In this document: positions 10,088 through 18,963 of the stretch, in pieces
Position numbering within the stretch: the first letter of the stretch is position 1
How the letters are laid out: every line of letters begins with the position of its first letter
Notes under the pieces: model-generated
Database searches by the model: none
The model's input: only the letters and a program-made list of their open reading frames with translations
Told to the model about the DNA's origin: nothing
Position numbers and translations under genes: made by a program
Source of the DNA: Pseudoips prasinana
Taxonomy: Eukaryota; Arthropoda; Insecta; Lepidoptera; Nolidae
DNA length: 64,000 bases
NCBI GenBank assembly: GCA_951640165.1
Contig: OX621263.1
Coordinates: 2,130,501-2,194,500 of the forward strand
Reading direction: 5' to 3'

Positions 10088-11369
10088 GGTCTTTACCTAT
10101 GAAATTGCCGTTTTGTATGAAAAAATTTAAACGAATTTTTTTCATGAATTTTTTTATTTGTATTAATCGAAGTAATCACCCATGCAATCAATGCATCTTT
10201 GCCATCGCAGTGGCAGTTTATTGATGCCCTTCTTAAAGAAATCAGCTGGACGGGAGGCAACAAATTCTTCAAAGGCATTTTGTACTGCCTCTCGGGTATT
10301 GAATTTTTTTCCCACCAAGAAGTTATCCAAATTCTGGAAAAAGTAGTAGTCTGTAGGCGCAAGGTCTGGTGAGTAGGGCGGATGACGGAGAGCTTCCAAC
10401 CCCAGTTCTTGCAACTTGGAGACCGTCTGCTGTGCAGTATGAGGTCGCGCGTTGTCGTGCAGGAGCAGCGGAGACGAGCGATTGACCAATGCTGGTTGGA
10501 GATGCGCCAGCTTCTCCATCATTGTGCTCAGTTCTTCACAGTACACATCTGCAGTAATGCTCACCCCGTTTGGTAAGAAGCTGTGATGAATCACACCGGC
10601 GCTAGACCACCAAACAGTGACCATCACTTTTCTAGGGGTAAGTTTTCGTTTAGGGCATTGTTTAGGTGCTGAACCAGGATCCAACCAACTTGCTGAGCGC
10701 TTGCGGTTATCAAACAGAATCCATTTTTCATCGCAGGTAACAATGCGGTTCAAAATTCCTTCATTTGTGTGTCTGTTGAGCAGTGCAAGGCACGTCTCGA
10801 CGCGTACTTCGCGCTGGCGATCATTGAGTTCGTGGGGCACCCATTTGTCAAGCTTTTTTACCTTGCCAATTTGACGCAAATGGACCAATATTGTTTTGAC
10901 GCTAACGTCGAAAGCTGCTGCTAATTCAGCCGTAGATTGTGTATCATCAGCTTCCACAACCGCCTTTAATTCGTCATTGTCGACCAAAGTCTTCGGACGA
11001 CCGCGAGGTTCATTTTTCAGGTCGAAATTTCCAGAACGGAAGCGAGCAAACCAATAACAGGTGGTGCGTTGGTTTGTAGTGTTAGCTCCGTAAACGTCGT
11101 TGATGTTGCGTGCCGCTTGTGCCGCGTTGCTGCCACGACGGTACTCATATTCCATAATTACTCGAATTTTTAACGTATCCATGATGACGAAAAAGATTGA
11201 AATGCGATGAAAATGTAACACTAATCAATAAAGAAATGACTACTTTTGGAAAAAAGAATCCATGTTTTTAAAATAAAATTAATTTGAAATTAGAATTCTT
11301 AGCCAAACAAAAATTATTTTGATTTGAAATGGCCAGTACTGCAGAACGGCAATTTCATAGGTAAAGACC
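10088..11369 (-). mobile_element. Complete mariner element
   Basis: It runs from GGTCTTTACCTATGAAATTG to its inverse at 11349-11369, with inverted ends of about 27 bases broken by one mismatch, and TA on each side (10086-10087, 11370-11371). Its length of 1,282 bases is typical of mariner. It carries one intact transposase frame on the minus strand. It is inserted about 15 bases beyond the stop codon of an older LINE frame, splitting that LINE from its 3' end. Confidence 0.95.
10163..11221 (-). CDS. Mariner transposase, intact
   Basis: Cut-and-paste DNA transposase that recognises the element's inverted ends and inserts at TA. The 352-residue frame has an N-terminal paired helix-turn-helix region (about 15-125, with 'GRPKTL' at 75-80 as the hook-like linker), 'WVPHEL' at 127-132, and the catalytic D,D34D triad: D164 in TCDEKW, D256 in LLHDNARPH and D291 in APTDYYFF, with 34 residues between the last two. 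'YSPDLAPTDYYFF' is the mariner signature. The usual mariner start is probably Met15 (11179), giving 338 residues. No stop or frameshift is seen, so it may be recent. Regulation cannot be read from the sequence; the promoter should lie in the terminal repeat side at about 11220-11369. Confidence 0.95.
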   Translation of the reverse strand: MLHFHRISIFFVIMDTLKIRVIMEYEYRRGSNAAQAARNINDVYGANTTNQRTTCYWFARFRSGNFDLKNEPRGRPKTLVDNDELKAVVEADDTQSTAELAAAFDVSVKTILVHLRQIGKVKKLDKWVPHELNDRQREVRVETCLALLNRHTNEGILNRIVTCDEKWILFDNRKRSASWLDPGSAPKQCPKRKLTPRKVMVTVWWSSAGVIHHSFLPNGVSITADVYCEELSTMMEKLAHLQPALVNRSSPLLLHDNARPHTAQQTVSKLQELGLEALRHPPYSPDLAPTDYYFFQNLDNFLVGKKFNTREAVQNAFEEFVASRPADFFKKGINKLPLRWQRCIDCMGDYFD

Positions 11370-11371
11370 TA

Positions 11372-12550
11372 ATATATTCGCTATCTTGGCTGATCAAGTA
11401 GTTTTTCGGTTTCTACATAATCTAGGTTCAGTAACCACTTTTGAACCGTTTTCTTACATCCAGATTTGCGACAGTTAACTATTGGTATTATTTTATTTAT
11501 TTTATTGTACAGCATACTACCTCGGTATGGGAAAAACTTTTGCGCAAAAGAAGTATGCACAGCAGCAGGCTCACATACTGCGTAATTCCTTCTGGAAAGC
11601 GCAATGCGTTTCCTACTGTCTTCAGGTATGTTGGTATGCTTAAGGAGTACAGTTTGCATTACATATAATTGTCGCACAGTCAAAACCTGTGCTTCTTCAT
11701 ATAGTTTAGTGGTGGGGAATAAACGAGGTTTCGCTAGGCTCACTTTAAGGATCATCCTCTGTGCTCGTTCAAGAGATATCATTTTGGATTTATTGGCACC
11801 TCCCCATGTGGTAACACAATATGTTATAATAGATTGGACCAAAGCCTCGTATGGTATACGAGGCTTTGGTCCAATCTATTATGGTCCTAATGGTCTGTTT
11901 CTCTGCTACATCACGAAGTTCTTTAAAAATATACGTGAGCTTGCGTATTCTTTTAGTTAGTGAATGTATGTGGTTTTCGAACGTTAGATTTCTATCAATT
12001 TCTATACCCAGATATAAAACAGATCTCGTTGGGGTTATTTTGGGGCAGATGCTATTCAAAGTTGGGGGGAAGTTACATCTATGTGCGGAGATAATATTGT
12101 TAGAGTTAGGAAGTTCCCTACGGTTATTTATTGAAAAAATAATGTATTTCGTTTTATCCGTATTTAAAGTGAGAGAATTTGAGGATAACCAGTGGCACAC
12201 ATTGTTGAACCCATCTTGCGCAAGTTTAAACAATTCATTTTGAGAGTCAGCAAAAAAAGTTAAGGCCATATCATCTGTATATGCTGAGATGCAGTTTTGG
12301 ATATTTTGATCACAGAGTTCGTTAATGTAACAGAGAAAAAGAGTAGGTCCCAATATACTGCCTTGTGGCACGCCAAATGTAACCGGTAAATCGTCACTTA
12401 CGTGTTTATCTATCTTAACACATTGTGTTCTATTTTTTAAATAGTCTGTGAGTAATAACAGAGGGATACCTCTGATGCCAAGGTCCTCAAGTTTTTGCAC
12501 AAGGCGGGGAGCAGAAATAGTGTCAAAGATTTCTTCTACTTGCCCGTCGA
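11372..12550 (-). pseudogene. LINE reverse transcriptase, 5'-truncated and broken
   Basis: Minus-strand RT domain of the Jockey type: '[20 protein letters not shown]' (motif 4), 'SAYTDDMALTFF' (catalytic box as YTDD), 'NTDKTKYIIF' and 'VLYLGIEID'. The C-terminal part (11381-11842) includes 'ITYCVTTWGGA' and 'KKTVQKWLLNLDYVETEKLL'. The two parts are in different frames because of a 57-base palindrome at 11826-11882. The N-terminal half and endonuclease are missing beyond about 12550. With 9640-10085 it forms one element split by mariner. Confidence 0.8.
11826..11882. repeat. Perfect palindrome inside LINE coding sequence, 27-bp arms
   Basis: The arms 11826-11852 and 11856-11882 are exact inverses around 'ggt'. 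The coding copy of the sequence (minus strand 'IYEALVQSII') sits in the left arm and the inverse is extra, so this is a short inverted duplication created in place. It breaks the RT frame. Confidence 0.9.
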
Positions 12551-12807
12551 TAACTCTAGTATAAGCTAAAATCTACAGTTGTACACAACGCAAAGACTCT
12601 ATACTGTGAGGTTCAGTTAAGTCCCAGGATACCCAAATTAACGACAAAGTTATGACTTTCTGATTCAATTTATTGCGTGATTATTTATTCTGTGATGTGT
12701 GTGTGTGTTTTTAACACATACTTCCAAGTGAACTTAGTAATAAACACGATATAATCATAACGCCAGAACCCTTGACAGGTTGCAGACGCCATTTTATAAG
12801 CACTAAC

Positions 12808-12959
12808 CGTGAACTTGGCGTCCCAGCTGACGCGCGCGAAATAGCGTCCGTCCGGCGAGAAGGCGGATTGCCACAGTTCTCCGTCGCGGCTCTCGAGCTG
12901 CGCCTCGTGGCGCCACCCTGCGCACGCGCTCTCGTACTCCTGTCGCCACGACACTGACG
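12808..12959 (-). CDS. Exon 2 of FBXW5-like F-box/WD40 gene, copy A
   Basis: Reads 'SVSWRQEYESACAGWRHEAQ', 'LESRDGELWQSAFSPDGRYF', 'ARVSWDAKFT'. This is the linker after the F-box and the first WD40 blade (W.SAFSPDGRYFA..S.D). It parallels the FBXW5 segment in which an SW..E linker precedes the first blade and an FA..S.D strand. The acceptor is TGTTTCAG at 12960-12967 and the donor GTTAGTG at 12801-12807. The first two bases complete the codon left by the F-box exon (18040-18299), and it ends on a codon boundary. Copy B has a matching but shortened exon at 28426-28546. The encoded protein should act as a substrate receptor in an SCF ubiquitin ligase; that role is known for the family and inferred here. 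Confidence 0.75.
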
Positions 12960-13089
12960 CTGAAACATTATACCGTCTTAGTGATGGAAGGGTTAAATAA
13001 AACTGGTTTGAACATAGACCATTGTGTGTCACAATTTCTTATGCTAAGAACGCAAGGATGGGCGGAATGATGATGACGATGTCCTCTTA

Positions 13090-13445
13090 GCCGAATTTCG
13101 GCCACGGCAGCCAGTCTCAATAGAGATTAGCCATCTGCGCGAGACATATTATAGTGCACAAGTGTGTGCGCAAACAGACGAGCACTTTCTATTCCATCAC
13201 TGTCATGATCCGATGGGACGCCTAGCGACACGACCGGAAAGAGGTCAGATACAGGACCGACGGCTTTGCGTGCTCTCCGAGGCACGGGGGTAAATACCGC
13301 CAGCTCCCAGACTTCGGGCTGATGCTGAGAAATTTGTCTTTTTACAGAAAAGTCCCAAAATCACCTTTTGGCCCGACCCGGGATTTGAAACCAGGACCTC
13401 GTTTACTGTGGGTGAACACGCTACCGCTAGACCAACGAGGCAGCC
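13090..13445 (-). repeat. tRNA-derived SINE (family T1)
   Basis: Full-length minus-strand copy. The head at about 13375-13445 holds 'gggatttgaaaccaggacct' and 'accgctagaccaacgaggca' as the reverse of boxes B and A. The central 'ctttgcgtgctctccgaggc' and tail 'gaatttcggccacggcagcc' follow. Confidence 0.88.
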
Positions 13446-13594
13446 ATACACAGACGGCATACACATGTCAAGTATATTGCGTTTTAGTGTCAGGGGAAGT
13501 TTGCTCTGTATATGTTGATCGATCTCTTTGCCTTTCCTGGTTTTTAATGTAACAATGTGTCCCAGATGATATACTCATTGACAAACTGCATTTC

Positions 13595-13930
13595 AATATA
13601 ACAAACAAATATAACAGCTCACTTAGGACCCTTAAATTGATCCTCGGTGCTTTTGCAGCTGGCTTCTCTAGTTGCAAATCTCTCATTTTATGAGGCTATA
13701 GCCTCCCGCTTTGCTCTAGAGGGAAGTGGAACTATTCATTTTCTAACTCCTCCTTTATTGTCTTTCTGATTAAATTCGTTGCGGGATCCAAGACAGTCAA
13801 AGCGATTCCCCGGGACATACCTGAGCTTCACCGCTCAGTGTCATTTCATTGTGTGCCACTGTTGATCCTGGCTTACAGGAGTTGCAGTGGTGGGTAAGAG
13901 GGAGGGACTAGTCCAGTTAAAAAAAAAAAA
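13595..13930 (+). repeat. SINE-like retroposon, family beta, with target duplication
   Basis: A 336-base insert bounded by a perfect 10-bp direct repeat ACTGCATTTC (13585-13594 and 13931-13940), ending in an A-run at 13919-13930. These marks show retroposition by a LINE machinery. The body ('gggaagtggaactattcatt', 'gattccccgggacata', 'gagggagggactagtcca') recurs inverted at 2871-3085. I find no tRNA or 5S head, and no coding frame. Confidence 0.75.
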
Positions 13931-14211
13931 ACTGCATTTCTTACCATGCTAGGTAGTGTTGTTGGCTAATTCTTTAGTTTTCGACCGTTTCATCATTACT
14001 CCATAAACCTCGAGACCTGCCATCTTGCTCAGATCTGAAAATCTAGAAATAAGGTCTAGTTTTGTTGCATTCGTGCAGAAGATATGTGCTGGGACTGACA
14101 CAAGTCGCCACACAATATATTTTGCACTAATGCAACAAAATTAAGACCTTATTTCTAGATCAAATTTACAGATCTGAAGGATTCAAAAAATGCTTAGCAC
14201 CAAGCATATAT

Positions 14212-14373
14212 AATAATAATAATGTATTTATTTATCTCTTTCACAAAGGTTTGGTGTACATACAAGTATTATGTAAAGAAATACGGAGCTAGAATTACAG
14301 AAACTATCATACCTTTGTGAGAGACTGGCGTCTATAGTAAGTAAGACCTGTGTTACAGATCACCAGGCTCCCA
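14212..14373 (-). mobile_element. 3' end of LINE split by the P-like element
   Basis: On the minus strand this is the 3' end of the LINE continued at 15844-16400. An 'ataataataataatg' tract at 14211-14224 marks the tail. Confidence 0.6.
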
Positions 14374-14563
14374 CCTCTGGGCAGTGAACGCAAATAAACA
14401 TGGAAGCATTCCTAGCTCGCGAAAATGACCCAACGCAGATAGTGCCGCGGTAGGCGGGGCTTAAAAATGGTGCCGCGGACCGAGTGGGACCGAGTTTGCG
14501 CACTACAGGCATCAATGGCGGTCGTCTGTCAGTTATTAGTTTCAGCGTGTTTAATTTCCAAAA

Positions 14564-14640
14564 ATGCCTTCCTGTGCAGTGAAGTGGTGTATTAATAAAT
14601 CTCATTTGCATAACAAGAGTGTTGGAATTAGTTATTACGA
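14564..14640 (+). CDS. N-terminal half of a THAP zinc finger, exon 1
   Basis: It starts at ATG after 'tttccaaaa' and reads 'MPSCAVKWCINKSHLHNKSV' 'GISYYE', followed directly by a GTAAGT donor at 14641. THAP domains begin MP..C with C-x4-C spacing and reach a G.S(F/Y) strand, as here. It would bind the element's own ends as the DNA-binding part of a P-type transposase. The second half is the segment at 14859-14934. Most of the transposase is absent, so a product would be a short THAP-only peptide, which in other P-like elements can act as a repressor; that last point is inference. Confidence 0.6.
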
Positions 14641-14858
14641 GTAAGTACATCGCTATATATTTTAATTTTATTAAATATGAAGTCAATCAAATTGACACAA
14701 AATATATGGTGATGTTGTTATGCAAACGAATCAATTTATTTATCTACACCTAAATTATGACGAATTCTTTTTATTTATTACAATTATTTTAATCTTAGAT
14801 AAAATACTCAGCATCTTTAGGGTATGCACAAAGAATGGTAATGGTGGTATTAAAACAG

Positions 14859-14934
14859 CTTGATTTCTTCAAATTTCCACTCGATCTAAAGCGAAGAGAA
14901 CTATGGACGAAAACGGTTCGTTTGGAAATGAATT
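14859..14934 (+). CDS. C-terminal half of the THAP domain, exon 2
   Basis: Reads 'FFKFPLDLKRRELWTKTVRL', the THAP 'F..FP.D...R..W...V.R' block. An AAACAG acceptor precedes it at 14853-14858, but joining that site to the GTAAGT donor at 14641 does not give the right frame by my count, so either a base has been lost or another acceptor is used. The zinc-binding C..H near the end of THAP is not found. Confidence 0.5.
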
Positions 14935-14961
14935 CAATTCAATTTTATTTATATATTTACA

Positions 14962-15238
14962 GGGTAACTTGTAAAGCACCAATTACCTCACAGGACTAGA
15001 TAGCTAAAACCATAAGCAACAACATTTATTTTACAACTTTTGATAATTTGTATTTTTTTTTTTGTAAAAAGTCTATGTTAATTAATTTACCACTTGAATG
15101 TTTATAACTCTACGTGCATCGTAAATAATATGTAACCAGGCGGCTTGCGTAATCTTTGCGTTGCCCGTAGAGTAAGTTGTTGCTTATGGAGTTAGCTTCC
15201 TAGTCCTGCGAGGTTGTTGGTATTTTACAAGTAACCCT
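14962..15238. repeat. Fold-back MITE nested in the P-like element
   Basis: The left end GGGTAACTTGTAAAGCACCA and the right end (inverse GGGTTACTTGTAAAATACCA) pair over about 60 bases with mismatches, including 'aggactag' and 'ataagcaac' blocks. No clear target duplication. Confidence 0.6.
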
Positions 15239-15302
15239 GCATATCTAGATCACCTATAATTTCAAGTCGATTAGTCCACGCGTTTTCAAGATAAAGGGTA
15301 TT

Positions 15303-15373
15303 GACAGACAGACGGACGGATGTATAAAGAAGTGAAGCCCCCTTCACTTCTTTATCCATCCGTCCGTCTGTCT
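15303..15373. repeat. Near-perfect hairpin, about 33-bp arms
   Basis: 'gacagacagacggacggatg' 'tataaagaagtgaag' pairs with its inverse at 15342-15373 around 'cccc', with about two mismatches or a one-base gap. It lies within the P-like element. Confidence 0.8.
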
Positions 15374-15843
15374 AAAAAGTAGTACTTAAGTGTTATGTAT
15401 ACCCTCGGAAATTGTAAATAATAATTAGTGAATAATTGGTCACAAATTTGTTTTATTTACCTATTATCATAGCAAATAAACCCATTACTCGCCAAATACT
15501 GCTCTATTTAAAGACCTTAGAAAAACTCATGCCGTAAAGTTCAAGATACTGCATATTTTATCATAATTCTTTATTATTTAAATAATATCAATGTCACGGT
15601 GAATTATTTTCGTTGCACTTTATAACATAAAACATCCCTCGGCGAATGTCATGAACATGGTAATTTAGACGCGAACATGACGTCATAAAGTCTACTTTCA
15701 AAAGGTGTATCTGAGCGGTAATATTTTGGCCTATCAGAGACGGTATTCCGTTGTGTCAGTTTGATTGGGATATTGGATCAAAATTTGCGCTTAGTTTCCT
15801 TGAAGTAATGCTTCCATGTTTATTTGCGTTCACTGCCTCTGGG

Positions 15844-16400
15844 TCACATCTTGGTGATAATTACAAATTATTGAAAATACTATGTACTTAATCTAAATAT
15901 ACTATATATATATACGTAACTTTATGAAATAATGAATATAGTAAAAATTAAACTTACTAATTACAATGTTTGTGTAATGTGAGGGTGTGTGTGTTTGTGA
16001 GTGTGTGCAAGTGAGAATTTGTGAGTGTGTGTTTGTTTTACCGTTTTGCTTACTTATTATGTGCTATATTTAATTAGATCGACATAGTTAGCAGGTTTTC
16101 AGTATCATTGTATGATAAATTCTGCAACCACGCTGTTAATTTTATTTTTAATTTGAATTTATTCAAGAAGTAAATGGAAAGAATAGAGCTAATTTTGTTG
16201 TATAGATATGGGCCCAAAAAGCAATAGAATCTGTGTGAAGAGTCGTTCTGTATATTGTATCAGCCTGGCAAATTATGTGCTTGCGGCGTTTCGTTGCGTT
16301 CATTAGCGGATCGTAATAAGTTTGAGAGTGACACTTAAGAACCATACCAGAAATATTTGAAGGCTTCAAATAAATGCTGGTGGTTATGCATTTGAATCCT
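15844..16400 (-). pseudogene. LINE C-terminal coding remnant and start of 3' region
   Basis: On the minus strand, 16080-16330 reads 'HRFYCFLGPYLYNKISSILS' then 'KFKLKIK' and a 'LSYNDTENLL'-like end, the typical C-terminus of Jockey-group LINEs. It is joined across the P-like element to 14212-14373. Frames are broken upstream of 16330. Confidence 0.6.
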
Positions 16401-16589
16401 CTCGTCGTGATTCTCCCAATTTATTAGAGTCTAATCGATTTGCTTTCCTTGGAGGGAAATGATATTACCGTAGTAGTGAATCCCCAGGCGCAGGCTCCCT
16501 ACAAGATGGACCGGTTTAGCGGAGTTATAGTGATGGGCAAGTATGATACTTGAGTAGAAGTGAAGAGTACTTGAGGCGCGGTGACGGTC

Positions 16590-17040
16590 ATAAGCATAGC
16601 ATGCGGCATAAAGACCGCCTGCGACCCGTGCCAAGTCACCTAGAAAAAACAGCTAGGCTAGTGCATGCGCCGGCCGTCTACAACAGACTTCCAGAGGACA
16701 TGAGAAAGCCTGGCTCTAGAAATATAAAGACTAAAAAGTGGCTTGTTGAACAGACATTTTATTCATATGACGATTTAATGAAACTGCCATTAACATAGTA
16801 TGTAACAACATTAATTAATTTAATTGTTTTTGCAATTGAACTGTATTATTTTTTTATTTTAACTATTTTATGTATCAATGTTTAAAATGGGCTTATTATA
16901 ATTTTTATTTAACTCCACTTCACACCGTATAATTCTGTGTTATTTAATTCTTTGTAATTCTTTGTTATTTAATTTTATTATAATATATGTATCTTGACAT
17001 GTAACATAATTCTCTGTTACCAATAAAATGAATATGAATG
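16590..17040 (+). pseudogene. Jockey-type LINE C-terminus and 3' end
   Basis: Reads 'HKDRLRPVPSHLEKTARLVH', 'APAVYNRLPEDMRKPGSRNI', 'KTKKWLVEQTFYSYDDLM' and a stop at 16798, then a 3' untranslated region with AATAAA at about 17022. It is truncated at the 5' side. Confidence 0.75.
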
Positions 17041-17150
17041 TAATATAATAGAAATACAATAGGGACCTGACCCACCATTTGCAGTGGGATACAGACCCTC
17101 TTTGACACCGATTGGGAAGTTACAGTTCCAGCTTTGCTGTATTAAATAAT

Positions 17151-17645
17151 TGACTGCCTCGTTGGCCTAGCGGTAGCGTGTTCAACTGCAGATAATGAGG
17201 TCCTGGGTTCAAATCCCGGGTCGAGCTAAAAAGTGATTTTGGGAATTTTCTGTCAAAATTTCTCAATATCAGCTCGAAGTCTGGGAGTTTTTGAAGTTAT
17301 ACTTCTTTTGGCGCGATGGAGAAAAATGATGAGAGTGATTTTTTACGATGCGCGCGCACACCGACACCAAAAAATTTAACAGCATGAAGTTAGTTCTAGG
17401 TGGTATGAAAATTGATAACTATGTTCAAGTTGTATATTAAGAAGTATAACTTCTAACGCGAGTACATAAGTACACACAAGTTTTTTTTTTACCTCTTTCC
17501 GGTCGTGTCGCTAGTCGTCCCATCGGATCATGAGTGTGACGGTATAGAAAGTTCCCCCTGTGTTTGCGCACAAACTTGTGCACTATAATATGTCTTGCGC
17601 AAATAGCTAGTCTCTATTGAGACTGGCCGCCGTGGCCGAAATCGA
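17151..17645 (+). repeat. tRNA-derived SINE (family T1), split by a MITE
   Basis: Head at 17151-17230: 'cgttggcctagcggtagcgt' (box A region) and 'gggttcaaatcccgggtc' (box B region). The body is interrupted at 17293-17454 and resumes at about 17490 with 'ctctttccggtcgtgtcgct', ending 'gactggccgccgtggccga'. Confidence 0.85.
17293..17454 (+). mobile_element. Short element with palindromic ends, inserted in SINE
   Basis: Starts GAAGTTATACTTCTTTTGGC and ends GAAGTATAACTTC. Each end is itself a near palindrome, and the two are inverse to each other. The interior matches 7170-7313 on the other strand. About 160 bases, no coding capacity. Confidence 0.6.
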
Positions 17646-17674
17646 GCAGGACGGCATTATTGTTATTATTATTA

Positions 17675-17985
17675 GATATATTAAAATCGCAGGAAAGTCA
17701 AAACTGTACATTGAATACTTTTAAAAAAAGGATACTTGGGGCGTGATATACAATGGATATCGAAGCCAAAAATATAGTTTTTAGAATTTTTGTCTGTTTG
17801 TCTGTATGTAGGTCCGGACTAAACTCAAAAAGCACTGCATGGATTTACTTAAATTTTTGCATGAATATTATTACGAGGTCGGGTCAACATATAGGCTACA
17901 TATTATCACGCTATCATCTACGGGGGAAGAACTGTGATAATTTATAAAATTTAACGCGGGTAAGACCGCGTGACTTAGCTAGTTA
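17675..17985 (-). repeat. Dispersed repeat 'ctagctgtgccccgcggtt'
   Basis: Reverse-strand copy of 32105-32395: shared 'aaactgtacattgaatac', 'tatcgaagccaaaaatatag' and 'catgaatattattacg'. Ends '..taacgcgggtaagaccgcg'. Confidence 0.65.
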
Positions 17986-18039
17986 TTAGATAATCATGCG
18001 GTTTTGGTATGTATGTGTGTTTGGTGACTTGATATTTAC

Positions 18040-18299
18040 CGTCGTGCTGCAGCAGCGCGTCCAAAGCTTGGGGAGTGGCGCCGGCGCGTAACAGATGCCG
18101 GCGCCACAGCACGTGGTCGCTGGAGGCGCGGCGCCACGCGCGGCACACGGCGCCTGCGCGCGCCAGGTCAGGTGCTCCCAACCACGAGAACGCCTCGTGC
18201 AGTACAGCTTCGCATCTTTTCAGCGGATTCTGCCACTCTGACACAGATACCTCACTCTCTGCGTCAGTCTGATGTACGGTAGCATTTAGTTGTCTTGCA
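18040..18299 (-). CDS. F-box exon of FBXW5-like gene, copy A
   Basis: Reads 'SEVSVSEWQNPLKRCEAVLH', 'EAFSWLGAPDLARAGAVCRA', 'WRRASSDHVLWRRHLLRAGA', 'TPQALDALLQHDG'. The F-box (about 40 residues: L...F.WLG..DL.RA..VCR.WR......LW) binds SKP1 in SCF ubiquitin ligases. The donor is GTAAATATC at 18031-18039 in phase 1; the acceptor is probably ATTCGTAG at 18300-18307. Copy B (29145-29392) has ATG where this copy has GTG just before 'SEWQ', so this copy must start in an earlier exon that I do not see. The BEL element lies 166 bases upstream of the acceptor, within the preceding intron or promoter. Confidence 0.75.
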
Positions 18300-18465
18300 C
18301 TACGAATAAGTATAAGTAGATATATTTTTATAATAATATGCACAAACAATGCGATATATTTCATACTAACTAATGTTTCAAACTTGAAAAGAACTAACTA
18401 TTTGTAACAATATCTTTGAATACAGAACAGGATATTTTACTTTGCAAGCGCGTTATAATTCTCAA

Positions 18466-18683
18466 TGTACGGTTCACGTACAGGCTTATTTTGCTTACGC
18501 CGCCTTAACCTAGTTTCGGCGTATTACTTATACATACTTTCGACATTAATATAGTTAGTTGACAAATAACAATAACAACGAACAGATTAGCATCCAAATA
18601 ACTTATATTGTATACTTGAGTAATAAACGTGGTTTTAAGTCAACTCAACTCGTTTATGTACACACCACCTCGAGACCCGTACA
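18466..18683 (+). repeat. 5' LTR of BEL/Pao element
   Basis: 218 bases, TGTACGGTT to CCGTACA. It differs from the 3' LTR (26667-26884) at two positions by my comparison. A TTATATTG box lies in the middle and 'aataaa' near its 3' part could serve polyadenylation. Confidence 0.95.
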
Positions 18684-18838
18684 TCCGTTTTGGTCCTTCG
18701 AGAAGTGAAAAGTGCTGGTACTACGTGTGGCAGTGTTCTTAGTGCCGATAGCGAATCGGTCGAACTGGTCTCCCAGAAGCGGGTCGCCCCAGTTGGATTG
18801 AGACAAAGACGCACATATCGGACGAGGAACTAAACACA

Positions 18839-18847
18839 GTAAGTACC
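18839..18847 (+). promoter_or_regulatory. Possible splice donor in the BEL leader
   Basis: 'cacagtaagtacc' fits a GTAAGT donor, lying between the 5' LTR and the gag start. It could serve a spliced env transcript, as in env-carrying insect retroelements. No experimental evidence. Confidence 0.35.
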
Positions 18848-18963
18848 AATACTAACTACAATCTGCGAACATATTGCAAAAAAAAAACTGAACTAGTGCC
18901 TACGGTGAAACAACTACTGAAGGCTTACTATAACTATTACTTTAACTAAGTAACTAATTAACA

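Larger units (their letters stand above)
14382..15835 (+). mobile_element. P-like DNA transposon with THAP remnants
   Basis: Perfect 29-bp terminal inverted repeats (CAGTGAACGCAAATAAACAT then GGAAGCATT at the left, inverse at 15807-15835) and a perfect 8-bp target duplication CCTCTGGG (14374-14381, 15836-15843). It carries two halves of a THAP domain at 14564-14640 and 14859-14934. THAP plus an 8-bp duplication fits the P superfamily; a CAGTG end with 8 bp would also fit hAT. At 1,454 bases it lacks most of a transposase, so it is non-autonomous. Confidence 0.75.

Noticed and set aside
17151..17230. tRNA gene-like sequence with boxes A and B
   Set aside because: Seven or more copies share a long body; the arms no longer pair as a tRNA. 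It is a SINE head. The same holds for families T2-T4.
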